From contig NC_008577.1 in assembly GCF_000203935.1 (NCBI RefSeq), forward strand, positions 124,001-188,000: a stretch of DNA of 64,000 nucleotides. The letters are read 5' to 3'. Source of the stretch: Shewanella sp. ANA-3 (GTDB lineage Bacteria; Pseudomonadota; Gammaproteobacteria; Enterobacterales; Shewanellaceae). The position numbers and the translations under genes were made by a program. How positions within the stretch are numbered: position 1 is the first letter of the stretch; every line of letters starts with the position of its first letter. Shown here one piece after another: positions 7,341 to 15,550 of the stretch. The notes under the pieces are model-generated. The model saw nothing but the letters and a program-made list of their open reading frames with translations, ran no database searches and was not told the origin of the DNA.

Positions 7341-7982
7341 CTAGCGCGAGTTAATCTCAGTGATTTTGAGATTAATCAGTTGTTTCTGCCAACGGTTTTT
7401 ATCGACGCCTTCGACCCAAACCACTGGGCTCTTACGTTGCTCGCCTTTACGTAGGTAGGTTTCTGGCATGCGGAAAATGGCTTCCCAGACTTCCAGTTTT
7501 TCGGTTTTGAGCAAGGTGCCATCATCGGCAAAGAAGCTAGCTTCGACTTCAACTAAGGTCACGTGCTCACCGCTAGTACTGGCAAGCTCGAAGGTCAGGC
7601 CGAGTTTATCGCCCTTCCATTGGCTCTCGTTGAAGGTGACTTTAATGCCATCTTTGGCGGTAGAGCCTAAGAGCTCGGGGCGCGCAATGGCGTTAGCGGT
7701 TAGTGTGGTGACAGGTTGGGCAGCTTCAATGGCGGGTGTGCTGCTGGCTACTGCTGTGGCCGCTGCGGTTGATGTCACCGCGGCAGTTGGGGTAGCAACT
7801 GTGGCAACCGCTGGCGCTGCCGCGACTTTGGTTTCCGTGATGATATATTCCCAAGTGAAGTCATCTTTGAGTCTGACCTGAGCGCCATTCTCTAGGGTGA
7901 TAGTTGCCACATCGGCGGCCATCACAGATGAAGAGAGCAGCAATAATGAGCTGAGCGCGCTGAGGCGAAATGAACTGGGCAT
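7341..7982 (-). CDS. Probable DUF3157-family periplasmic protein
   Basis: The 213-residue product has a signal peptide ending VMA. A short conserved beta segment ATITLENGAQVRLKDDFTWEYI follows. Next is an Ala/Thr/Val-rich low-complexity linker (about residues 52-95) and then a C-terminal domain with GIKVTFNESQWKGDKLGLTFEL. The N-terminal motif matches what I remember of DUF3157 proteins of Shewanella and Vibrio; no function is known. The upstream gap before 8180 contains no other gene. The long antisense frame inside it is a shadow of the Ala-rich linker. Confidence 0.65.
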   Translation of the reverse strand: MPSSFRLSALSSLLLLSSSVMAADVATITLENGAQVRLKDDFTWEYIITETKVAAAPAVATVATPTAAVTSTAAATAVASSTPAIEAAQPVTTLTANAIARPELLGSTAKDGIKVTFNESQWKGDKLGLTFELASTSGEHVTLVEVEASFFADDGTLLKTEKLEVWEAIFRMPETYLRKGEQRKSPVVWVEGVDKNRWQKQLINLKITEINSR

Positions 7983-8179
7983 GGTTTCTGGCTCCGATAT
8001 CCGTCTGAGTCAATATTTTGCCCTAACATAAACAATTTATTGCTATTAAGTCACTGCCTAAGTCGCATTTGTACCAAGAAAGTCGATTTTACTTAAGCAC
8101 AAATACAGCTTGTGGTTATAAGCTATGGCACTATCAAGCCTATCGCAGGATTAAATATTGCCACCTAAAGGAGGAGCCT

Positions 8180-8563
8180 ATGTTTTGTCGATACGGATGC
8201 TTGCTAGTCTTGTTGTGCAGTGGCGCGGCATTGGCGCAGGATGAGTCCCCTAAAGGCTGTGCTGCAAAGCTAGCGGCAATTGAGACACAGCTTGTTGAGG
8301 CTAAAGCCGCGGGTAATCAAGCAAAAGCAGAGGGGTTAGAGCAGGCGCGCCAAGCCGTGCTAACTCACTGTGACGATGACAAGCTTTACCAAGAGCGCTT
8401 AGCCAAGGTTGAAACCTTAGAAGCTAAACTCGTCGAACGTCAAAATGAGCTGACAGATGCGATAGCTGTGGGTAAGTCTATGGATAAAATCAATAAAAAA
8501 CGCCAAAAGGTGGCAGAGGCTCAAGCTGAACTGGATCAGGCGCAGGCCAAACTTGAGCAATAG
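8180..8563 (+). CDS. DUF1090 (YqjC-like) periplasmic coiled-coil protein
   Basis: Small exported protein of 127 residues. The signal peptide ends ALAQD, followed by a CAAKLAAIETQL start and a second conserved cysteine in LTHCDDDKLYQERL. The rest is almost all charged helix (coiled coil, about residues 70-127). This arrangement matches DUF1090 proteins such as E. coli YqjC. The start at 8180 is fixed by a perfect ribosome binding site AAAGGAGGAG 4 nt upstream, so the 37 upstream codons in frame are not translated. Function unknown. Confidence 0.78.
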   Translation: MFCRYGCLLVLLCSGAALAQDESPKGCAAKLAAIETQLVEAKAAGNQAKAEGLEQARQAVLTHCDDDKLYQERLAKVETLEAKLVERQNELTDAIAVGKSMDKINKKRQKVAEAQAELDQAQAKLEQ

Positions 8564-8796
8564 CTGCTAGGCCATTAGCTGCTGCGCTATGGATGCTGGA
8601 CTCAATCTGGCATTTTCAACCGTGATGCGCTTTAAGCTCTTGGCCTCGAATGCTAAAATCGTTTGAAAAATAAATGGTTGTGAAATATTTGTTGCTAGGT
8701 TCAATCGTGAGCGCGTCATGCTCTCGCAACCTTATGGTTTTATCTTGGGATGGCTTGATTGGGCAGATAATCCAGCCGTTTCTCTAGGAGTAGATT

Positions 8797-10065
8797 GTGG
8801 ATCAAGAAATTCGCCTTGAAATCTCGGGCTGGTTATCGAGTGTCGGGATCGACAGCCAACCGTCCGACAGCATTTCAACGAGCATTATGCTGCTTGCCTG
8901 TGTGCTGGTGGCGGCCATTGCCTATTTTATTATGCGCCGAGGGGTGATCCGCGCGGTGAACATGGTGATCCTGCGCTCCAAGGCGACGTGGGACGATGTG
9001 TTTATGCGCTATAAAGTGCTCGAAAAGCTGGCGATGTTAGTCCCCGCGATAGTGCTTAACCTGCTAGTGCCCATTACCTTAACCGAGCACCCCGTGCTTA
9101 GCAGTTTAGTCGACCGTCTATTGAGTATTTGGTTGGTTATCCTGATGATCCGCGCCATTTACGCTGGGCTCGATGCGGTTAATGAGATTTCCGATGTCAA
9201 TCTGGTCAGTCGCCGCTTGCCGGTAAAAAGCTTTGTGCAGCTGATTAAACTCTTCCTGTTCTTCGTCGGTCTGATCGTGTCGATTTCCGTACTGGCGGAT
9301 CAGTCCCCCGTGTACTTCCTCAGCGGTTTAGGTGTGGCAACGGGTTTTGTGATGTTAGTGTTCCGCGACACCATTTTGGGCTTTGTGGCGGGCATTCAGC
9401 TCGCCGCCAACCGCATGGTGAGCAAGGGCGACTGGATCCAAATGGACAAGTACGGCGCTGACGGTGCGGTGGAGGAAGTGTCCTTAACCACGGTCAAAGT
9501 GCGTAACTGGGATAAGACCATCACCATGATCCCCGCTTATGCCTTAGTGTCGGATGCGTTTCGTAACTGGCGCGGTATGTCTGAATCGGGCGGTCGCCGT
9601 ATCAAGCGTGCGGTCAATATCGATATCAACAGCATTAAGTTTTTATCTGAGGAAGAGCGAAATCGCCTCAGTAAAATCAATTGCTTGAAAGAGTATTTCC
9701 CCGCCAAGATCAGTGAAATTCAAGAGTCGAATGCCAAAGTGTCGGATCTGGACATGAAGGTCAACGGTCGCCATCTGACCAATGTCGGCACCTTCCGCGC
9801 CTATTTGCAGGAGTACCTGCAACGCCACGATAAAGTACATAAGGATATGACCCTGATGGTGCGCCAACTGGCCCCCACGACCGAAGGTTTACCGATAGAG
9901 ATTTATATCTTTACCAATGACACCCGTTGGGCTTTTTATGAGGCGATACAAGCGGATATCTTCGACCATATCTTTGCCGTATTGCCCGAGTTTGGTTTAC
10001 AGGCCTTCCAAGCGCCGACAGGCAACGATATCCGCAGTCTAAAATCGGTGAAAGTCGAGGGCTAA
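8797..10065 (+). CDS. MscS-family mechanosensitive channel, YbdG type
   Basis: The 422-residue inner-membrane protein has about five membrane segments in the first 195 residues. The pore-lining helix is followed by the MscS beta domain: GLGVATGFVMLVFRDTILGFVAG, then GDWIQMDKYGADGAVEEVSLTTVKVRNWDKTITMIPAYAL. The C-terminal cytoplasmic domain (about 250-422) is the long form seen in E. coli YbdG (415 residues), a small-conductance osmotic channel. The start is GTG 8797 with AGGAG 6 nt upstream. The protein probably releases solutes on hypo-osmotic shock. It ends 1 nt before the end of the convergent LysE gene. Confidence 0.88.
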   Translation: MDQEIRLEISGWLSSVGIDSQPSDSISTSIMLLACVLVAAIAYFIMRRGVIRAVNMVILRSKATWDDVFMRYKVLEKLAMLVPAIVLNLLVPITLTEHPVLSSLVDRLLSIWLVILMIRAIYAGLDAVNEISDVNLVSRRLPVKSFVQLIKLFLFFVGLIVSISVLADQSPVYFLSGLGVATGFVMLVFRDTILGFVAGIQLAANRMVSKGDWIQMDKYGADGAVEEVSLTTVKVRNWDKTITMIPAYALVSDAFRNWRGMSESGGRRIKRAVNIDINSIKFLSEEERNRLSKINCLKEYFPAKISEIQESNAKVSDLDMKVNGRHLTNVGTFRAYLQEYLQRHDKVHKDMTLMVRQLAPTTEGLPIEIYIFTNDTRWAFYEAIQADIFDHIFAVLPEFGLQAFQAPTGNDIRSLKSVKVEG

Positions 10066-10066
10066 T

Positions 10067-10690
10067 CTAATCCCGACTGACTAAGATGGCGGCGAGGGTG
10101 AGAAATACGCCGCCGCTGGTACGGTCAAACCAATGCAGTTTGTTGCTGGCCTTTAGGCTCGGGGCCAGCACATTCGCCATCGAGGCGTACAGCATCACAA
10201 AGCTAAAATCGACCAGCGCCCAGGTGAGGGCAAGAATCGTCAGTTGCGGCATTTGTGGTGCGGTTAAATCGATAAATTGTGGAAATAACGCCGCAAAAAA
10301 CAGTAAGTCTTTAGGATTGCTGATCCCCACTAAAAACGCCTGCTTATAGAGTTGCTTCGCTGTCCCTTTTCCTTCGGTTTTCGTTACTTCCAGCTTTTGC
10401 CCTTGTTGCTTAGTGAGCAATAACTTAATGCCCAAAAACACCAGATAGGCGGCGCCGCACCATTTGAGTAGGCTAAAGCCGTATTCCGAGGCGCTGATTA
10501 TCGCGCCTAATCCTGCCGCCGAAGCCGCCATCAGCACTAGCGCGGCGCTGACACTGCCAAGCCCTGTGGCTATGCTGCGTTTTTTACCGAAATGAATGCC
10601 GTGGGACATAGACAACATGGCGATAGGCCCGGGGGAAATCCCAATCAACACAATCGCAAAAAGGTAGAGTAACCAAGTTTCGGTCTGCAT
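10067..10690 (-). CDS. LysE/RhtB-family amino acid exporter
   Basis: Membrane protein of 207 residues with six predicted helices. The family signature GISPGPIAMLSMSHGIHFGKKRSIATGLG is near the N-terminus. These proteins export amino acids or homoserine lactones; the substrate cannot be read from the sequence. The segment ISNPKDLLFFAALFPQFI around residue 125 is also typical. It lies 25 nt downstream of the acyltransferase gene and on the same strand, so they may be co-transcribed. Confidence 0.9.
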   Translation of the reverse strand: MQTETWLLYLFAIVLIGISPGPIAMLSMSHGIHFGKKRSIATGLGSVSAALVLMAASAAGLGAIISASEYGFSLLKWCGAAYLVFLGIKLLLTKQQGQKLEVTKTEGKGTAKQLYKQAFLVGISNPKDLLFFAALFPQFIDLTAPQMPQLTILALTWALVDFSFVMLYASMANVLAPSLKASNKLHWFDRTSGGVFLTLAAILVSRD

Positions 10691-10715
10691 GTTTTGCTCC
10701 GTGATTCCTCAGGCG

Positions 10716-11276
10716 TTAACGTCTGTTGTCTGGCGTATAGTCGGGGATCGTTTTGGGATGACGCCCTTTAATGCTGCGGTAAAAACTGAGGATTTCCGCC
10801 ATATCTTGCTCGATTTCCCTTGGTTGCAGTGGCGGTTGGATCACCACGGCCTTACGGGCAAAGTCTAAGCCCACTGGCACTATGGGCACCTGCGCCTTGG
10901 AGGCGATATGGTAGAAGCCGCATTTCCAGCGAGTCACTGGACTGCGAGTACCTTCGGGGGCGAGCGCGAGTTTATAGTCGGGTTGGGTGGCAAATAACTG
11001 CACCGCAGCATCGACTAAGTTATTGTTTTTACGCCTGTCCACTGGGCTGCCACCGATAGCACGGAAGAACCAACCCCAAGGCGGAATAAACAATTGATGC
11101 TTACCGAGGAAGTGTATGCGGGTGTTTAAGGCGCCGCGGGCGAGCACGCCGATGATGAAGTCCCAGTTACTGGTGTGTGGCGCAACAATCACAATGTATT
11201 TGGCTTGAGAGGGTAACTGCCCTTGGATTTGCCAGCCTGAAATCTTAAGTAGCCAGCGGCATAAATGTGTAAACAT
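10716..11276 (-). CDS. Lysophospholipid acyltransferase-family protein (PlsC-like)
   Basis: The protein has 186 residues. The catalytic HX4D motif is present as APHTSNWD near residue 34. The glycerol-3-phosphate binding motif is seen as APEGTRS near residue 119, and a final IVPVGLDF block follows. It belongs to the short PlsC-like acyltransferases that move acyl groups to lysophospholipids or related lipids. There is no membrane segment beyond a short N-terminal amphipathic stretch. A role in phospholipid remodelling is plausible; the acceptor is not known. Confidence 0.85.
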   Translation of the reverse strand: MFTHLCRWLLKISGWQIQGQLPSQAKYIVIVAPHTSNWDFIIGVLARGALNTRIHFLGKHQLFIPPWGWFFRAIGGSPVDRRKNNNLVDAAVQLFATQPDYKLALAPEGTRSPVTRWKCGFYHIASKAQVPIVPVGLDFARKAVVIQPPLQPREIEQDMAEILSFYRSIKGRHPKTIPDYTPDNRR

Positions 11277-11405
11277 AATTTGGTGCTCAGAGTCGAAAAA
11301 TGAATAATATCATTAGCTTTTTTTAATTATAAATCGGCTTTGACAAGATAGTCTGCGCCAATTTGGTTATAGTACAGTCTAACCTGATAGTTGGGGAGCG
11401 ATACT

Positions 11406-11855
11406 ATGTTGCGACAGGGATTGATGAAAAAACACATTTTACGGTGCTTCGCGGTACTGATGTTGCTGTTTGTTGGGCAAGTGAGTGCAGTGCCGACGGA
11501 TGATATTGCCCAAATGCTAAAAGGTCAGGAAGATGCGTGGAACCGCGGCGATCTTGACGCTTACATGCAGGGTTATTGGAAGAGCGAACAGCTTAGATTT
11601 GTCTCTAATGGAAAGTTTCGTTACGGCTGGGATGAAACCCTTGCCGCCTACAAGAAAAACTATCCGAATAAAGAGGCGCTGGGTGAACTGAAGTTCACCA
11701 TCAAAGAAATCAAAATGCTCAGTAACTACGCCGCTATGGTAGTTGGGCGTTGGGATTTAAAGCGGCAAAAGGATGCGCCCACGGGGGTATTTACCCTGCT
11801 GGTGGAAAAAATTGATGACCGCTGGGTGATCACTATGGACCACAGTTCGGACTGA
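11406..11855 (+). CDS. Secreted NTF2-like (DUF4440/SnoaL) protein
   Basis: The 149-residue protein has a signal peptide (CFAVLMLLFVGQVSA). The mature part is an NTF2-like fold: LKGQEDAWNRGDLDAYMQGYW at the start is the standard opening of DUF4440/SnoaL-like domains. LLVEKIDDRWVITMDHSSD forms the last strand. ATG 11406 is preferred because GGGAGCG lies just upstream; another Met six codons later is possible. A weak promoter-like TTGACA is at 11340-11345. Function unknown; such domains bind small ligands or act as simple enzymes. Confidence 0.75.
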   Translation: MLRQGLMKKHILRCFAVLMLLFVGQVSAVPTDDIAQMLKGQEDAWNRGDLDAYMQGYWKSEQLRFVSNGKFRYGWDETLAAYKKNYPNKEALGELKFTIKEIKMLSNYAAMVVGRWDLKRQKDAPTGVFTLLVEKIDDRWVITMDHSSD

Positions 11856-11859
11856 ACCG

Positions 11860-12660
11860 CTAAAAATTGGCGAGACATTCCGGCTCTTTAGGTAATTGCG
11901 ATGGCAGGGTGAAGTGAAAGTCCTGCTGTCCCAGTCGCCGACCCTTACCGTCATATCTTACTTCGGTAAACTGGACTTCCCCTTGGGCATTTTGCAGTAA
12001 AATGCTGGTGGAGCGGGTGCCATAGTCGGGGTGACGAATATAAATTGCCGCGAGTCGGCGTTCCCATTCTAGCCCGACGCCAGTGTCGGGTAGCTCGTTA
12101 TCCTCTGGACGCGAATCATCCTGCATTAACTTAATCAGCGACTCTAGCTCAAGCGGTTCCGATTGTTGGATAAGGGCCTCGAGCGAGCGTTGGCCCTTAG
12201 CCATTTTCGGCCAGATATCATCGAGCGCGCCATTGCTAATGGCGTGGAATCCTGCCGTGAGTTTTACCGTGTTCCGCTTAAGACTGTTGAAGCAATAGAG
12301 GTTGGTGCCTTGGCCAAACACGAGATTAAATGGCTGATAATCTTCGGCGTGTTCCTCAAGCCAGTTAGGACAGATAAGCGAACCCGAGCTTAGGGCTTTA
12401 ATGATCAGCTCGCCGCGGCTACGCATTGGCTCTTGGGACTTTTGCGCCACCCTCAGGTTAGTGACTCCCGCAATTTGCCCCTGTTTATTCACCCCAAACC
12501 AAGTGCCACCTGCCTGCAAGTCCTTGCCCGCGAGCATATTCTGCTCCGGTGGCCAAAAGTGTGCTGGGGCTGTGGGTCTGTGGTGAAACTCATCCCTATT
12601 CGCGCAAATGATCAGCGGATACTGGGGATGAGTTTTAAGGGCGACGAAGAGTATGCACAT
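11860..12660 (-). CDS. NRDE-family (TANGO2-like) protein
   Basis: Cytoplasmic protein of 266 residues that begins MCILFVALKTHPQYPLII and carries the motif that names the family, ANRDEFHHRPTAPAHFW, near residue 20. The second residue is the invariant cysteine that suggests an Ntn-hydrolase-like fold. Human TANGO2 is the best-known relative and has been linked to metabolism and haem trafficking; the bacterial function is open. The start codon directly abuts a hairpin (12662-12703), with no normal ribosome binding site close by. Confidence 0.85.
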   Translation of the reverse strand: MCILFVALKTHPQYPLIICANRDEFHHRPTAPAHFWPPEQNMLAGKDLQAGGTWFGVNKQGQIAGVTNLRVAQKSQEPMRSRGELIIKALSSGSLICPNWLEEHAEDYQPFNLVFGQGTNLYCFNSLKRNTVKLTAGFHAISNGALDDIWPKMAKGQRSLEALIQQSEPLELESLIKLMQDDSRPEDNELPDTGVGLEWERRLAAIYIRHPDYGTRSTSILLQNAQGEVQFTEVRYDGKGRRLGQQDFHFTLPSQLPKEPECLANF

Positions 12661-12661
12661 A

Positions 12662-12703
12662 ACAGGCTAAATTTATCCTAGGAGTAGGATTAACTTAGCC
12701 TGT
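12662..12703 (-). promoter_or_regulatory. Nested hairpin abutting the start codon of the NRDE gene
   Basis: On the minus strand ACAGGCTAA (12703-12695) pairs with TTAGCCTGT (12670-12662). An inner stem ATCCTA/TAGGAT (12690-12685 and 12680-12675) has a 4-nt loop. The ATG of the downstream gene begins 1 nt after the outer stem, and the only AGGA is inside the structure. It could end transcription from the metal transporter gene or gate translation of the NRDE gene. There is no U-tract. Confidence 0.45.
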
Positions 12704-12723
12704 CTGTGATCAAATGAACAGTG

Positions 12724-14376
12724 CTAGTGATGGTGCTTATTTGCATCGCTATGGCTGTGGCCGCCACTCTGATGTGAATGAGAGTGTGTATGGCCATGGC
12801 CGTGACTATGGGCGGTTTCTGTAGCCGCGGCATGCGCGTGTGCATGATCATGGCCGTGCTTATGACCATGAGTAGCGGGTTTTAACATCATCAGGCGACG
12901 TAAGAACTTACGTGGTCCTAGGCGCAGTAAACTCGCGGCAAATAAACCGGATAGAACTAGCAAGGCGGCCAAGTTAATCGCCTCAGGCAAGGTGACCAAG
13001 GAGAACCACATAGGTAACTTAAGGGCTGCTACCAGTGATACGGCAATAATAGTCAGCAAAACACCACGCTGCGGCCAGCTCATAAGTTTAAGTTGGGCGA
13101 TGTTCAGCACGGGCGCAGCAATTAGAGGCAGTATGATGGCAAGTGGGCTCCAGCCGCTGTAGGCAAGGGCAATCGACAGTACTGCTGCGCCTAAATTACA
13201 GAAGCGCATAGGTAAAAAGACCAACAAGAGTACGGCAATCTGCAACATAGGATTGCTTAACGGTACCGAAGGATGGCCGATCAGATTGACGAGCACTAGG
13301 CTAAGGAGCACCCAAGGGGCACTGCGATCAACCAGATGGGCAAAGCCAAAGCGCAGCGCATTGTGGGGCAACTTGCTGTGGGGATCGGTAATCTCGACTC
13401 GAGCGTGTGCCAGATAAGCACTCATAATAAACACCACGAGTAGCTGGAATAACGCTAACCAAGGGCCGAGCAGTAACGCGGTAAGCACAAGCGCCTCAGG
13501 ACCCGCCAAGCGTTGGAACCAGCGTCGAGCGAGGCTGTTATCCTGTGGGGTTAAGCCAAACTGGAATCGCAGCGCAGCCGCGGCATAGCTGAGTAAAAGT
13601 ACCGGCGCTATGGTCATTAACCAAGTGGTTAGCTGTTCGGTGCTGTGATCGTGGTGAGCATGGTCATGGCCGCCAGAATCCATCAGTAACAGCACCATCA
13701 ACAATCCAATCCCCAATAAACTGCCGATACCGGCCTGATATTCATACTGGCCTTGCTTATCGGTATCGTGTTGACCATGGGGTTGATGCAGCACAACGTG
13801 CAGGATTGAGCCTGTCACAAAGGCTTGTAAATAAACGGTATTATCTAAACTGAGCTGGGATAATAATTGCTCGCCCGCGAAATAACCCACGCCAGTGAGC
13901 AACATCATGGCGACTAATACGAGACTTGCCCAACGGGTTCCGACTTGAGGCTTGAGTAACCACCAAATCGCGAGGCCGACGGGCAGGCGATGCAATATCA
14001 CCCCGAGCGCCAATAGGCTGGAATTGCCATCCTGCTGCGCCAGCACCATAGCGCCGCCATCTGTGATGGTGTGCAATAAAAGACCGCCAATGCCGAGTGA
14101 CAGGGTCAGATTATGGGTGATCTCCGAGTAGCGGTGGAATAAGCGTTCGCTGGCGGTTGGTCCCCAGAGGCCAAGGACGACAAAGACGATGGCCAATAGG
14201 CCGCCATGCTCGAGCAATTCAGGCAAAATATGGATCAGCACTAGCCCGCCTAAAGAGACGAAGATAAAGCCATCGAGTCCCTTCTGTAAGCCGCTGCCCG
14301 ATGAAAAGTAGCGATAAAACAGTGGTCCGATTAATAGTGCGATACAGCTAGCGAGAAGATAGAGCATGGATTCCAC
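12724..14376 (-). CDS. ZIP-like metal transporter fused to a permease-like half, His-rich tail
   Basis: Polytopic membrane protein of 550 residues. The N-terminal half (about 1-230) resembles the ZIP family, with HILPELLEHGG in an early helix and the paired metal-site helices HTITDGGAMV and HRLPVGLAIW. His-rich cytoplasmic or periplasmic loops follow: HQPHGQHD and GGHDHAHHDHS. The second half (about 245-490) contains another set of helices that recalls the YraQ/ArsP permease fold (FGFAHLVDRSAPWVLLSLVLVNLIG); this is a tentative comparison. The last 50 residues are nearly all His, Gly, Ala and Ser. Zinc or another divalent metal is the likely substrate; direction is not known. Confidence 0.7.
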   Translation of the reverse strand: MESMLYLLASCIALLIGPLFYRYFSSGSGLQKGLDGFIFVSLGGLVLIHILPELLEHGGLLAIVFVVLGLWGPTASERLFHRYSEITHNLTLSLGIGGLLLHTITDGGAMVLAQQDGNSSLLALGVILHRLPVGLAIWWLLKPQVGTRWASLVLVAMMLLTGVGYFAGEQLLSQLSLDNTVYLQAFVTGSILHVVLHQPHGQHDTDKQGQYEYQAGIGSLLGIGLLMVLLLMDSGGHDHAHHDHSTEQLTTWLMTIAPVLLLSYAAAALRFQFGLTPQDNSLARRWFQRLAGPEALVLTALLLGPWLALFQLLVVFIMSAYLAHARVEITDPHSKLPHNALRFGFAHLVDRSAPWVLLSLVLVNLIGHPSVPLSNPMLQIAVLLLVFLPMRFCNLGAAVLSIALAYSGWSPLAIILPLIAAPVLNIAQLKLMSWPQRGVLLTIIAVSLVAALKLPMWFSLVTLPEAINLAALLVLSGLFAASLLRLGPRKFLRRLMMLKPATHGHKHGHDHAHAHAAATETAHSHGHGHTHSHSHQSGGHSHSDANKHHH

Positions 14377-14592
14377 GAATTTTGCTGAAAAAACGCCATA
14401 GTATACCAGTTGTAATCAAAATGAGCAGCGACTTACTGGCAATTTACTCAAGCGACAATGACCTATCATTGCAGGCGCAGAAATCCCTTTAACGCTCGAG
14501 GGCGTAATCTCAGTGCGGCTTGGCATTTGGCGGGGAAAATTGACAATGGCACGCTGGCTTAGAGCCATCATTAGGAATTTTATAGATAATTT

Positions 14593-14622
14593 TTCACATC
14601 TGTAACGCGAAAAAGTTATACA
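14593..14622 (+). promoter_or_regulatory. Probable sigma-70 promoter for the MarC-family gene
   Basis: TTCACA (14593-14598) and TATACA (14617-14622) are 18 nt apart, 39 nt upstream of the start codon at 14661. The rest of the gap 14377-14592 shows no gene; a 72-codon antisense frame there lacks any support. Confidence 0.45.
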
Positions 14623-14660
14623 ATATCGGCTCATGTTGGCTTGGGTGTTGATAACGTTAA

Positions 14661-15254
14661 ATGGATATATTTTCTGCTGCGGTAATGTTGTTTTTGATCA
14701 TGGATCCCCTCGGTAATTTACCGATTTTCGCGTCGATTTTAAGGCATATCGACCCGAAAAAACGTCGTAGGGTTTTGATCCGCGAACTGATTTTCGCATT
14801 ATTGATCATGTTGGCCTTCCTGTATGCCGGCGAAGCCATCCTCAGTTTCTTAAATCTACGTTCCGAGTCAGTCAGCATCGCTGGCGGGATTATCCTATTC
14901 CTGATCGCCATTCGAATGATTTTCCCTCAGCCGGGCGGCGTGGTTGGTCTTGCGGCGGGAGAGGAACCCTTTATCGTCCCTATGGCCATTCCGTTGATGG
15001 CGGGACCATCGATTCTGGCCGCGCTGATTTTACTCGCGCATACCGACAGCTCTCGTATGGGGGACTGGACGATAGCGCTAGTGTCTGCGTGGGGAGCGAG
15101 TGCAGTTATCCTAATGTTCTATAAGCTCTTTACCCGTATGTTGGGTGAAAAAGGCCTAACGGCTGTTGAGCGCTTGATGGGCATGGTACTGGTGATGATA
15201 TCGGTGCAAATGTTCCTCGATGGGGTTTCAAACTATATGAAAACCGCCAGCTAA
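14661..15254 (+). CDS. yhgN: MarC-family membrane protein, YhgN-like
   Basis: Inner-membrane protein of 197 residues with six predicted helices. It carries the MarC-family N-terminal motif FLIMDPLGNLPIFASIL and a second repeat-like motif IPLMAGPSILAALILL near residue 110. It is closest in length and sequence to E. coli YhgN. The function is not known; despite the name, MarC proteins are not shown to cause drug resistance. It is a single gene with its own promoter candidate and a strong terminator 22 nt after the stop. Confidence 0.87.
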   Translation: MDIFSAAVMLFLIMDPLGNLPIFASILRHIDPKKRRRVLIRELIFALLIMLAFLYAGEAILSFLNLRSESVSIAGGIILFLIAIRMIFPQPGGVVGLAAGEEPFIVPMAIPLMAGPSILAALILLAHTDSSRMGDWTIALVSAWGASAVILMFYKLFTRMLGEKGLTAVERLMGMVLVMISVQMFLDGVSNYMKTAS

Positions 15255-15276
15255 ACTTAGGTCTGTTTTGCAAGAG

Positions 15277-15307
15277 CCGCATTGACGCCCGTTAATGCGG
15301 TTTTTTT
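15277..15307 (+). terminator. Rho-independent terminator of the MarC-family gene
   Basis: CCGCATT (15277-15283), 10-nt loop, AATGCGG (15294-15300), then seven T. Confidence 0.9.
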
Positions 15308-15550
15308 ATGCCTAAGGGGCAATGAGGAGCGTTTGCTGAATAACGGCTGACAAAACATAAAAAGAATCCCATCCCTGAATGTATCAAGTTGTTACGCAAA
15401 AGTAGTCCTGATATGTTTTTATATCTCCCCGAAATTGGGGAAGGTATTCAAGATCGCGAGCCGCCAAAAACAAACTTGCCATAGAGCAAATAGGCACTAG
15501 CCTTAGAAAATAGCTTGGCTACAGCGCACATTGTGACGGAAGGAAGAGTA

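Noticed and set aside
7468..7881. A 137-codon frame antisense to the DUF3157-like gene
   Set aside because: It mirrors the Ala/Thr/Val-rich linker of the real gene; low complexity and no start signal.
14416..14634. A 72-codon minus-strand frame upstream of the MarC-family gene
   Set aside because: It overlaps the probable promoter of the MarC-family gene and lacks a ribosome binding site and motifs.
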